The notes below the pieces were generated by a model. It was not told the origin of the DNA, did no database searches, and saw only the letters and a list, made by a program, of their open reading frames with translations. DNA of 6,348 nucleotides from JASFWK01 sp050049355 (GTDB lineage Bacteria > Chloroflexota > Anaerolineae > B4-G1 > DUEL01), in the NCBI GenBank assembly GCA_050049355.1, contig JASFWK010000121.1:1-6348 (forward strand), in the 5' to 3' direction. Below are positions 1 through 6,348 of this stretch, in pieces (within the stretch, counting starts at the first letter, position 1; every line of letters starts with the position of its first letter). Made by a program: the position numbers and the translations under genes.

Positions 1-29
1 GGGGACCCGTTGGCCGTTTGGTCACCTTT

Positions 30-33
30 GGAG
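30..33 (+). promoter_or_regulatory. Ribosome binding site deciding the kinase start
   Basis: GGAG sits 8 nt before ATG 42, which is ideal Shine-Dalgarno spacing. Neither TTG 18 nor ATG 69 has a comparable purine-rich site at the right distance, so this site favours ATG 42 as the start of the first gene. Confidence 0.7.
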
Positions 34-41
34 AACCAAAG

Positions 42-2411
42 ATGGGTACCGGCCAGAACACGGCGAAGATGGGAGTGCCTAGAGTAGGCAAGCGAGGTGG
101 TTTGGGACGCACACTCCTGACCACCCTCCTGGTCCTGGCAGTCGTGCCTCTGAGTATCGTCAGTTGGTACGCCACCCAACGCGGCCGTCTGAACATTCAG
201 GAAGAGGTGGCCGAGAAGTTGGCTTCCATCGCGGATCTCAAGGAGACGCAGATCTCCCGCTGGGTGGAGGTAGAAGCCTCCATTCTGGCCGAACCCCAGT
301 TCGAGTCACAGATGAATCTGGCACTGGAGGCAGCGGAGACCAAACCGGAGGAGGCTCAGGCCCGCCTGGCGGCGGTGGCTGAGCAGTGGGGAATGAGCGA
401 CTTGTGTTTGGTGAGCCCCGAGGGACAAGTCAGGTTGGCCAGCGATGCAGCCTGGGAGGGAGACTGGCTAACCTTGCCTCAAGAACCGAGGCAAGGTACA
501 TCGGCGGAGCCGGTGCAAACCTCCCTGGATCTTGACGAACAGGCAAGATTGGTCCTGATCAGTTCCTTCGTTGGCAATGACACTCGCTGGCCCTATGTCG
601 GCGCGCGCGTCCCGACAGGTGAACTGACTCGCATCTTGGAGGAGACGGCCGGGCTGGGTGAGACCGGCGAGGTGTACCTTGTCAGCCAATCCGGGGTAGC
701 CCTCCCCCAGGGCCGTCGACTCTCCGGGCGGGCCGTGCAGGCTGCTATCCAACGCCAGCATGCTGAGGGACTGTATGAGAACTACGAAGGAACGCCTGTC
801 ATCGGCTCCTACCGTTGGCTGCCTGATCTGAATCTAGCTCTCTTCGTCGAGCAATCGCAGCAAGAGGCTCTTGAGGGCAACAACGCCGTTGTCGCCGCCG
901 TCATCGCCGCCGCACTGGCTGTGGCGCTGGTCACCGCCGTTATCGCGGCCTTTATCGTCCGCCACATCACAAGCCCCGTGGTCCGACTGACCGAATCGGC
1001 ACTGCGAATTGCCGGAGGCGATCTCTCTCAGCGTGTGGAGATCACCTCCCGCGACGAAATCGGGATCCTAGCACACGTCTTCAATCACATGGCCACCGAA
1101 CTGCAGGTGCTCTACGCCAATCTGGAGGAGAAGGTCGCTGAGCGCACCCGGGCTCTCCAACAGGCCAACTATCAAATCCAATGGCGAGCCATTCAAATGC
1201 AGGCGAGCCTGGAAGTCGGACAGGCCATTACCTCCGTCCTCGACCCTGATGAGCTGCTTGAGGAAGTGGTCCGGGTCGTGAGGGACCGCTTTGTGTACTC
1301 CTACGTAGCGGTCTACACCATTGACGACGCGGAAGATGCAGAAGACGAGCATCTGCACCTAAGAGCCTCCGGCGGCCAGAGCGCCGCCCTGTATGACCAG
1401 ACGTCTCCTGGGGTTCCAGGGGCGGCGAGAGAGGCTTTCATGAAGGGCAGAGCAGCGGTCGAAAGCCATCCCGCACCCGTGACGGTTGGCCCTCCCACTA
1501 TGTACACGCACTCGGAGGTAGCCCTTCCAATGCGTCTGGGGGAGCGCACCGTGGGCGTACTGTACGTGCAAAGCACTGACCAAGAGGGCTTCAACCAGGA
1601 TGACGTCTCCGTGCTCCAGAACGTCGCCAACCAGATCACCATCGCCTTGGAGAATGCTCGTGCGTACGCGGTGGAGCGAGAGGCGGCGGAGCAGCTGCGA
1701 GAGTTAGATCGATCCAAACGCCGTTTCCTTGCCAACATGTCACACGAGCTGCGCACCCCTCTGACCAACATCATCGGCTTCTCCCGGTTGATGATGAAGG
1801 AGATCAACGGGCCCCTGTCGGACCGGCAGCGACACGACCTCGAAATCATCTATGACAACGGCCAACATCTCCTGGGCCTGATAAACGACCTGCTGGATAT
1901 CTCCCACATCGAGGCAGGATTGATGGAGTTGGAGCTGCGAGAGGTCGACCTTGCTGGCCTGATTCGCAGCGTCATGGCCACGGCCGGCGCGCTGGTGAGA
2001 GACAAGGAGATTATGCTGCGAGAGGAGATCGCACCAGATCTACCAGCCGTGCAGGTCGACGCAAAGCGCATCCGCCAGGTGCTGCTGCGACTCCTGGCCA
2101 ATGCGGCCAAGTTCACGAACGAGGGCACCATCACTGTGCGCGCCCGGTCCGCAGACGGACCAGTCGTGGTGAGCGTCACCGACACTGGCGTGGGCATTCC
2201 GCCAGGGGATCGCGAGCGGATCTTCGAGCGGTTCGAACAGGGCAGTCTCCGCAATGAACGACGACCCAACGGCGCTGGGTTGGGATTGGCTTTGAGCAAG
2301 GAATTCGTAGAGATGCACGGCGGCCAGATCTGGGTGGAAAGCGAGATGGGAAAGGGTTCGACCTTCGCATTCAGCCTGCCGCTGGAACCTCCCTCAGCAG
2401 AGCAGGGATGA
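42..2411 (+). CDS. Membrane sensor histidine kinase (Cache-like, HAMP, GAF, HisKA, HATPase)
   Basis: This is a transmembrane two-component histidine kinase that should autophosphorylate in response to an extracytoplasmic signal and pass the phosphate to a response regulator not present here. Residues are counted from ATG 42 (789 aa). A membrane helix spans about 23-44, followed by an extracytoplasmic domain at 45-280 whose size and late 'VYLVSQSG' strand suggest a double Cache fold. A second Ala/Val-rich helix lies at 281-307, HAMP at 309-355, a coiled coil at 356-390 and GAF at about 388-543. HisKA follows with H-box MSHELRTPL (phospho-acceptor H568). The HATPase has N-box LLANAAKF (N687), G1 DTGVGI (D714), F-box FERFEQ and G2 GAGLGL, so all catalytic motifs are intact. 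There is no receiver domain. ATG 42 is chosen because GGAG lies 8 nt upstream. An in-frame TTG at 18 and ATG at 69 are alternatives, and the frame stays open to the window edge. The kinase call is near certain; the Cache assignment and ligand are inferred. Confidence 0.96.
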   Translation: MGTGQNTAKMGVPRVGKRGGLGRTLLTTLLVLAVVPLSIVSWYATQRGRLNIQEEVAEKLASIADLKETQISRWVEVEASILAEPQFESQMNLALEAAETKPEEAQARLAAVAEQWGMSDLCLVSPEGQVRLASDAAWEGDWLTLPQEPRQGTSAEPVQTSLDLDEQARLVLISSFVGNDTRWPYVGARVPTGELTRILEETAGLGETGEVYLVSQSGVALPQGRRLSGRAVQAAIQRQHAEGLYENYEGTPVIGSYRWLPDLNLALFVEQSQQEALEGNNAVVAAVIAAALAVALVTAVIAAFIVRHITSPVVRLTESALRIAGGDLSQRVEITSRDEIGILAHVFNHMATELQVLYANLEEKVAERTRALQQANYQIQWRAIQMQASLEVGQAITSVLDPDELLEEVVRVVRDRFVYSYVAVYTIDDAEDAEDEHLHLRASGGQSAALYDQTSPGVPGAAREAFMKGRAAVESHPAPVTVGPPTMYTHSEVALPMRLGERTVGVLYVQSTDQEGFNQDDVSVLQNVANQITIALENARAYAVEREAAEQLRELDRSKRRFLANMSHELRTPLTNIIGFSRLMMKEINGPLSDRQRHDLEIIYDNGQHLLGLINDLLDISHIEAGLMELELREVDLAGLIRSVMATAGALVRDKEIMLREEIAPDLPAVQVDAKRIRQVLLRLLANAAKFTNEGTITVRARSADGPVVVSVTDTGVGIPPGDRERIFERFEQGSLRNERRPNGAGLGLALSKEFVEMHGGQIWVESEMGKGSTFAFSLPLEPPSAEQG
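471..497 (+). repeat. Perfect 10-bp inverted repeat inside the kinase gene
   Basis: ACCTTGCCTC (471-480) is exactly complementary to GAGGCAAGGT (488-497), with a 7-nt loop AAGAACC between them. It lies in codons for the extracytoplasmic domain (about T144-G152 from ATG 42). No T-run follows, so it does not look like an intrinsic terminator. It may be a chance or codon-driven structure, or an mRNA hairpin with a local effect. Confidence 0.55.
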
Positions 2412-2427
2412 TTGGAGCACTAGGCCT

Positions 2428-4224
2428 ATGATCGACAGCAAACCGAGAAACTCTCCCAAGGAATCGACCTTCGGTCACTCAACACCCGTTCCCGGGCAGG
2501 AGCTGCGTGAAGAGGAGCGGGAAACGTCGAAGTCGATCCTATCCGCGCGTGTCACAAGCGTTCGGGTTCGAGTTGTCGGAAGCACACTCATAATACTACT
2601 CTCCCTTCTGCTGGCCGCCCTACTCTATTCTGTCTCTTTCACCCGCTTGGAACAGGCTGTGGTTTCCCTGGAGGAAGAGCTCACACAGCCCGGACTCCTG
2701 GCGGGTATCAGGATCGCTCTCCACTCCATCTGGGAGGTCCCCCTGGCATGGGGGGTGCTGATCGGGATCGCGGCCCTAAGCGCCGGTTTCATCATCATAC
2801 GGAGCATCGTCCACCCGGCGGAGAGGCTGACCGAGGCTGCCACACGGCTAGCCGCCGGAAATCTCGACGAGCGCGTTCAGATCGCCTGGGCGGATGAGTT
2901 CGGACGTCTGGGGAATGCCTTCAACGAGATGGCCGATCAGCTCCAGGCTTCCTACGCCGAGTTGGAGGAGCGAGTAGACAAGCGCACTCACGCGCTTCGA
3001 CGCCGGGCCCTCCAATTGGAGGCAAGCGCCGAGGTGGGACGAGCCATAACTTCCATCTTCGACATAGATGAGCTGCTGCGACGAGCCGTCAATCTGATTC
3101 CTGAACATCTGGGCTTCTACCACGCCAGCATCTTCCTGCTGGACGAGAGCAGAGGATGGGCCGTCCTTCGGGCCGCCACTGGCGACGTGGGCGCCCAGAT
3201 GAAGGCGCAGGGCCACCGCCTGCGCGTGGGAGAGACCAGCATGGTCGGTTGGACCGCCCTCCACCGCGAACCCCGCATAGCATTGGACGCCGACAAGGAT
3301 GAGATGCGATTCGCCCATCCCCTTCTCCCCAACACGCGCTCCGAGATGACTTTGCCCTTGATGTTCGGGGAGCAGCTCCTAGGAGTGCTGAACGTCCAGT
3401 CCACCAAAGAGGCGGCCTTCGGTGAGGACGACGTGCAGGCACTCCAGAGTATGGCCAATCAGATCGCCGTCGCTATCCAGAATGCCCGGCGGATCTCCGA
3501 AGAGGCAGCTCTCCTGGAGGCAACCAGCCCCCTCTATCGCATCAGCCGCCGTCTGACGACCGCAACGACGATTGATGAGGTGACCGACGCCATCATTGAC
3601 TCTGTGGCCGAGACAGCGGCCGATGGATGCACTGTCATCCTGATTGAATTCGCGCCTGACGGCGAACCTCAGGCTCTCTCCTACACAGGGGTCTGGCGCC
3701 GAGACCGAGAACCGAAGTTCGTACCCGGCATGCGTCTCTCGATCGCTCAAAACCCCGTACCCCTCAGAATGGCGAGCACGTTGTGGACAGCCCCGAACGT
3801 AGCCCAAGACGCCCGGCTGCCTCTGCGCGCGCGCCGGGTCTTTGAAGAGATAGACGCGGCAGCAGTCGCCAACATACCGCTGCGCACCAAGGAGAAGGTG
3901 ATCGGCCAGATGCTGATCCTCCGCACGATCCCCGGTCCCTTCCCCGAGGCCGACGTGCGCCTCTATGAGATCTTGAGTGACCAGGCGGCGGTAGCGTTGG
4001 AGCGCGCGCGGCTCCTGGAGATGAGCCGGCGACAGGCTGACGAAGAAGCTGTCCTGCGAGCAGTCGGCGACCGCCTGGCCCGGGCGGTGGATCTAGAGAC
4101 TCTCATGCAGACCACCGCCGATGAATTGAGTCGAGTTCTCCAGACATCGGGTGTCTATTTTGAGTTGGGACCAGGGCCGGACACACGTGAGAACTCGTCA
4201 TCCGTTGAAGTCTTGGGGGGCTAA
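2428..4224 (+). CDS. Membrane HAMP and tandem-GAF sensor without an output domain
   Basis: This is a 598-residue membrane sensor with no kinase, GGDEF, phosphatase or DNA-binding domain recognisable. The cytoplasmic N-terminus is long and charged (1-48). A membrane helix spans about 49-71, a short outer loop about 72-103 and a second helix about 104-126, followed by HAMP at 127-173 and a coiled coil to about 203. GAF1 covers about 204-355 and contains GFYHASIFLLDE, TRSEMTLPL and LGVLNVQS. A more divergent GAF2 covers about 375-530. Residues 540-580 resemble only the start of another GAF, and the protein then ends. No cysteine in a phytochrome-type chromophore motif and no classic cyclic-nucleotide GAF signature is evident, so the ligand is unknown. 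ATG 2428 has GGAG (2414-2417) 10 nt upstream and lies 16 nt after the kinase stop; no later in-frame start precedes the first helix. It probably acts as an accessory sensor for the co-transcribed kinase or another output protein, which is inference. Confidence 0.92.
   Translation: MIDSKPRNSPKESTFGHSTPVPGQELREEERETSKSILSARVTSVRVRVVGSTLIILLSLLLAALLYSVSFTRLEQAVVSLEEELTQPGLLAGIRIALHSIWEVPLAWGVLIGIAALSAGFIIIRSIVHPAERLTEAATRLAAGNLDERVQIAWADEFGRLGNAFNEMADQLQASYAELEERVDKRTHALRRRALQLEASAEVGRAITSIFDIDELLRRAVNLIPEHLGFYHASIFLLDESRGWAVLRAATGDVGAQMKAQGHRLRVGETSMVGWTALHREPRIALDADKDEMRFAHPLLPNTRSEMTLPLMFGEQLLGVLNVQSTKEAAFGEDDVQALQSMANQIAVAIQNARRISEEAALLEATSPLYRISRRLTTATTIDEVTDAIIDSVAETAADGCTVILIEFAPDGEPQALSYTGVWRRDREPKFVPGMRLSIAQNPVPLRMASTLWTAPNVAQDARLPLRARRVFEEIDAAAVANIPLRTKEKVIGQMLILRTIPGPFPEADVRLYEILSDQAAVALERARLLEMSRRQADEEAVLRAVGDRLARAVDLETLMQTTADELSRVLQTSGVYFELGPGPDTRENSSSVEVLGG
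3037..3492 (+). repeat. Paralogous GAF segment, copy in the second gene
   Basis: This encodes GAF1 (residues 204-355) of the HAMP and tandem-GAF protein. It aligns almost without gaps to the GAF at 5024-5473 in the next gene. Shared blocks include GFYHA, IFLLDE, VLRAA, IALD, TRSEM and DVQALQ/DVAVLQ, and by eye about half of the residues are identical. A 15-nt stretch is identical in DNA (3112-3126 and 5099-5113). The kinase GAF is related but more diverged. Confidence 0.85.
4045..4167 (+). other. C-terminal GAF-like fragment of the second gene
   Basis: Residues 540-580 encode a helix plus strand (DRLARAVDLETLMQ, then ADELSRVLQ and VYFEL). They match the beginning of the GAF domains in these same proteins, but the protein ends about 20 residues later. 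The tail aligns with the end of the third gene's product (5882-6013). Confidence 0.65.
4215..4220 (+). promoter_or_regulatory. Ribosome binding site deciding the third gene's start
   Basis: A GGGGGG run embedded in the last codons of the second gene lies 5 nt before ATG 4226. It favours that ATG over the in-frame GTG at 4151, which would overlap the previous gene by 74 nt and add a hydrophilic 25-residue leader before the first membrane helix. Placement inside the upstream gene suggests translational coupling. Confidence 0.65.
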
Positions 4225-4225
4225 G

Positions 4226-6058
4226 ATGACAACTACTGTCTTCTGGATCGATCTGGCGGCCTACAGCCTGACAACTCTCGTCGCAACGTCCCTGCTGCTG
4301 GTCCTTGGCGCGGGCATTCGCCGGGCCCTCAACCTCAGCTTCGCCCTGCTAATGGCCGCCGTCGCCTTATGGGCCGGCAGCTCCGTCGCCCTGCGAGTCG
4401 CCCTCTCGTTCGACACTGGCCTCCAGCAGTTCTGGATGGAGCTCTCAACGCTCAGCTTCATGCTGGCCGCCCCGCTGCTCTTGATCTTCAGCGGCATCTA
4501 TGTTCAGTCAAAGCGCAAGGAACCGTACATCGTTGCCGCCGTCAGCCTGGTGGCGATAGGTCTCTTCTCCATCCCGCTCTTCCGCCATCAAGTCATCACC
4601 AACGTACGTCTAAGCCCCCGAGGCGTGGTCATTTGGGACCGAACCCCACTGGGGTTCCTCACCTCTATCCCGCTGCTAATCAGCCCAGCGCTGGCTCTCT
4701 CCCTGCTGTGGAGCGAATGGCGAAGGCTTAGGGAACTCCATCTACCCCTTGCCTTCACAGCTCTCGTCATCTCCGGTCTGCTGTTCAGTCTGGTGCACTT
4801 TCCCTTCCCCACGCTGAGCCTGGTGATGATCGTCGTCAGTGCACTGTTGGGCTACGGCGTACTGAACCGGCAGCTCTTCAATCCGCTGCGAGAACTCACG
4901 GACCATCTCGAGCAACAGGTTGCCATTCGTACACAGGAACTGGAGGAGACAGCCGGAGAGCTCCAGCAGGCCTTCCTGCGGGTCAAGCGGCACGCGGCGT
5001 ACCTGCAGACTGCCGCTAAGGCCGCTCGCTCCGTGTCCGCCATCCGCGACGTAGATCGCTTGCTTCGGGAGACCGTGCAGCTCATCTCCGACCGCTTCGG
5101 CTTCTACCACGCCGGTATCTTCCTGTTGGACGAGGATAGAGAATGCGTCGTGCTGCGTGCCGCTTCCTCTGGGGGCGGACTGCGGATGGTGAAACAGGGG
5201 TATGAAGTCCAGGTGGGCACAGCTTCCGTGGTGGGTTATGTGGCCGGCACGGGGGAACCGCACATCGCCTTGGACACGGGTGAAGGCGCGGTGCAATTCG
5301 ACAACCCTAACCTGCCACAAACTCGCTCGGAGATGGCCCTGCCTCTCAAAGTGCACGACCAGCCCATCGGGGTGCTCGACGTACAGTCCGCCGAGGAAGC
5401 TTTCACAGACGAGGACGTGGCGGTCCTGCAGATCCTGGCGGACCAGTTGGCGGTGGGCATCGAGAACGCACGCCTCTTCGCCCGAACCCAGTCCAGCCTG
5501 GAGGAGCTGAACCGGCTATACCGATCGATGACAGCCCAGGCTTGGGAAGAGTTTGTCGACGCGACGCGACCAGGTCTCCGCCGCTACTGGGTCGGTTCGT
5601 CTGAGGTGCCTGAGGGAATGTGGGATTCCCTGTTTGCCCAAGCGCGCAAGAAGCGACAACCGGTGAGCACCAGCTACGCCGTGGGTGAGGACGGCGGAGA
5701 GCATGCTCTGGCGGTACCGGTCAAGCTGCGGGGCGTACCTGTGGGCGTACTCGGGTTCAATCGCCCCATCGAGGTCGGTGCGTGGAGACCGGAGGAGATC
5801 GAGCTCGCTCAGGGCATTGCCGAGCGCGTAGCATTGGCACTGGAAAACGTGCGTTTGCTGGAACAGGCACAACAACACACCGCCCGCGAGCAGCTGGCCC
5901 GTCAAGTGGTCGACCGCATCCGCCAGGCCGAGGGCGTAGAGCAAGCCCTCAGGATGACGGCGTCGGAGCTCTCAGAGGCACTGGACGTGCCACATGTCTC
6001 CATCAAGCTGGACCTTGAGAGCCCGAGGAAGACTCACGGACAAGAGGAAATCGTATGA
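4226..6058 (+). CDS. Seven-helix membrane GAF sensor without an output domain
   Basis: This 610-residue product (from ATG 4226) begins with about seven membrane helices, roughly 9-30, 36-58, 72-93, 100-118, 143-163, 173-191 and 195-213. The arrangement resembles the N-terminal 7TM region found in some histidine kinases. The helices lead directly through NPLREL into a coiled coil (about 221-265) with no full HAMP. GAF1 (about 267-416) is closely related to GAF1 of the preceding gene, with GFYHAGIFLLDE, TRSEMALPL and IGVLDVQS. A shorter, divergent GAF follows at about 428-545, preceded by LYRSMTAQAWEEF. I recall that module from Chloroflexota GAF proteins but have not verified it. The last 55 residues repeat the beginning of a GAF and then stop. 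No kinase, cyclase or DNA-binding domain is present. The gene follows the previous stop by 1 nt and overlaps the next start by 4 nt. A role as an accessory sensor for an outside or membrane-dissolved signal is inferred; the ligand is unknown. Confidence 0.92.
   Translation: MTTTVFWIDLAAYSLTTLVATSLLLVLGAGIRRALNLSFALLMAAVALWAGSSVALRVALSFDTGLQQFWMELSTLSFMLAAPLLLIFSGIYVQSKRKEPYIVAAVSLVAIGLFSIPLFRHQVITNVRLSPRGVVIWDRTPLGFLTSIPLLISPALALSLLWSEWRRLRELHLPLAFTALVISGLLFSLVHFPFPTLSLVMIVVSALLGYGVLNRQLFNPLRELTDHLEQQVAIRTQELEETAGELQQAFLRVKRHAAYLQTAAKAARSVSAIRDVDRLLRETVQLISDRFGFYHAGIFLLDEDRECVVLRAASSGGGLRMVKQGYEVQVGTASVVGYVAGTGEPHIALDTGEGAVQFDNPNLPQTRSEMALPLKVHDQPIGVLDVQSAEEAFTDEDVAVLQILADQLAVGIENARLFARTQSSLEELNRLYRSMTAQAWEEFVDATRPGLRRYWVGSSEVPEGMWDSLFAQARKKRQPVSTSYAVGEDGGEHALAVPVKLRGVPVGVLGFNRPIEVGAWRPEEIELAQGIAERVALALENVRLLEQAQQHTAREQLARQVVDRIRQAEGVEQALRMTASELSEALDVPHVSIKLDLESPRKTHGQEEIV
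5024..5473 (+). repeat. Paralogous GAF segment, copy in the third gene
   Basis: This encodes GAF1 (residues 267-416) of the seven-helix protein and aligns with the segment at 3037-3492, with one single-residue gap after VQS. The similarity implies duplication and attachment of a common GAF core to a different membrane module. Confidence 0.85.
5882..6013 (+). other. C-terminal GAF-like fragment of the third gene
   Basis: Residues 553-596 (VVDRIRQAEGVEQALRM, then ASELSEALDV and VSIKL) match the equivalent tail of the second gene in length and pattern and end the protein about 14 residues later. They look like the first helix and strand of a GAF domain without the rest of the fold. Confidence 0.65.
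6044..6047 (+). promoter_or_regulatory. Ribosome binding site of the fourth gene
   Basis: GAGG lies 7 nt before ATG 6055 and within the last codons of the third gene. Together with the ATGA stop/start overlap, it indicates translational coupling. Confidence 0.6.
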
Positions 6059-6348
6059 ACACACAAGTCTTATCGAAATGGGCATCCGAAATCCAGCGCC
6101 GCAGAGCCGCGATTCTGAACTACCTCCTTATGGCCGGAGTAATCGGCGGAGCGGTGACCTTGGTCCTGATCTCAAGGCCGGAGGGCCTTCCCAACTGGGT
6201 ATGGTGGACGCGGATAGCCCTCTATCTCCTCTGTTGGTCGATCGTGTTGATCACCTGGCTATGGCGGAACTTGGGGTACCGCGTTCGTGCGTGGGTCTTG
6301 CTCTCGATCACCTACACAGTGGGGCTGGTTGTCTTCTGGCGAACTGGA
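6055..6348 (+). CDS. Partial polytopic membrane protein, N-terminus only
   Basis: An open frame begins at ATG 6055, overlapping the previous TGA as ATGA, and continues without a stop to the window end, giving 98 residues. A short charged N-terminus (SEIQRRRAA) precedes hydrophobic stretches at about 20-40, 50-69 and 76-95, with Arg-rich turns between them (LWRNLGYRVRAW). This is a multi-pass membrane domain. The pattern resembles the membrane N-termini of GAF/PAS signalling proteins in Anaerolineae as I recall them, and the operon position suggests another sensor, possibly with the GAF core or an output domain downstream. The visible part contains no cytoplasmic domain, so the function is not assigned. 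Confidence 0.85.
   Translation, partial: MNTQVLSKWASEIQRRRAAILNYLLMAGVIGGAVTLVLISRPEGLPNWVWWTRIALYLLCWSIVLITWLWRNLGYRVRAWVLLSITYTVGLVVFWRTG

Noticed and set aside
1313..1849. 178-codon open frame on the minus strand opposite the kinase
   Set aside because: It is antisense to the GAF/HisKA codons of an unmistakable kinase, has a Ser/Arg-rich low-complexity composition and no domain; a shadow of GC-rich coding.
2412..2427. Terminator or promoter between the first two genes
   Set aside because: The gap is only 16 nt, has no hairpin or T-run, and is accounted for by the ribosome binding site.
2421..2428. Palindrome TAGGCCTA overlapping the second gene's start codon
   Set aside because: Eight-base palindromes occur about 25 times by chance in a window this long, and nothing else supports an operator.
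4151..4225. GTG start at 4151 for the third gene
   Set aside because: It would overlap the previous gene by 74 nt, and the added 25 residues are hydrophilic and unlike a membrane-protein start. ATG 4226 has a G-rich ribosome site 5 nt upstream.
4641..4657. Inverted repeat GAACCCC-ACT-GGGGTTC in the third gene
   Set aside because: A 7-bp stem with a 3-nt loop inside coding sequence is expected by chance a few times in a window of this size, and no T-run follows.
4742..5356. 204-codon open frame on the minus strand opposite the third gene
   Set aside because: It runs antisense across the membrane helices and GAF1 of a well-supported gene, with no recognisable domain or convincing ribosome site.
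5613..5631. Inverted repeat AGGGAAT/ATTCCCT in the third gene
   Set aside because: This 7-bp stem with a 5-nt loop is chance-level and lies in the middle of a coding region.
6174..6189. Inverted repeat AAGGCC-GGAG-GGCCTT in the fourth gene
   Set aside because: Only a 6-bp stem inside an open coding frame, with no T-run; chance-level.

Overview
The window is GC-rich bacterial DNA carrying four genes on the + strand, spaced like one operon (gaps of 16 nt and 1 nt, then a 4-nt ATGA overlap). All appear to be membrane-anchored signalling proteins. The GAF-rich architectures, the style of the GAF sequences, and the near-absence of non-coding DNA resemble Chloroflexota, particularly Anaerolineae-like lineages. 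That assignment rests on recalled family resemblance, since the window holds no phylogenetic marker gene.

Layout: (1) 42-2411, a complete hybrid-less histidine kinase with an extracytoplasmic Cache-like sensor, HAMP, coiled coil, GAF, HisKA and HATPase. (2) 2428-4224, a two-helix membrane protein with HAMP, coiled coil, two GAF domains and no recognisable output domain. (3) 4226-6058, a protein with about seven membrane helices, a coiled coil, two GAF-type domains and again no output domain. (4) 6055 to the window end, the membrane N-terminus of a fourth protein that runs off the edge. No response regulator, RNA gene, mobile element, CRISPR array or rho-independent terminator is visible, and the operon promoter must lie upstream of the window.

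The interesting feature is the cluster as a whole. Three different membrane input modules are attached to the same kind of coiled coil plus GAF core, yet only the first protein has a kinase. The coiled-coil linkers in the three proteins measure 25, 32 and 39 residues between the same two landmarks, so they differ by exactly one heptad each. The two kinase-less proteins both end in the same roughly 40-residue fragment that looks like the first helix and strand of a further GAF domain. A reasonable inference is that proteins 2 and 3 are accessory sensors that pair with, or modulate, the kinase or another output protein, possibly encoded by gene 4 or just beyond. This is a hypothesis from architecture, not a demonstrated system.
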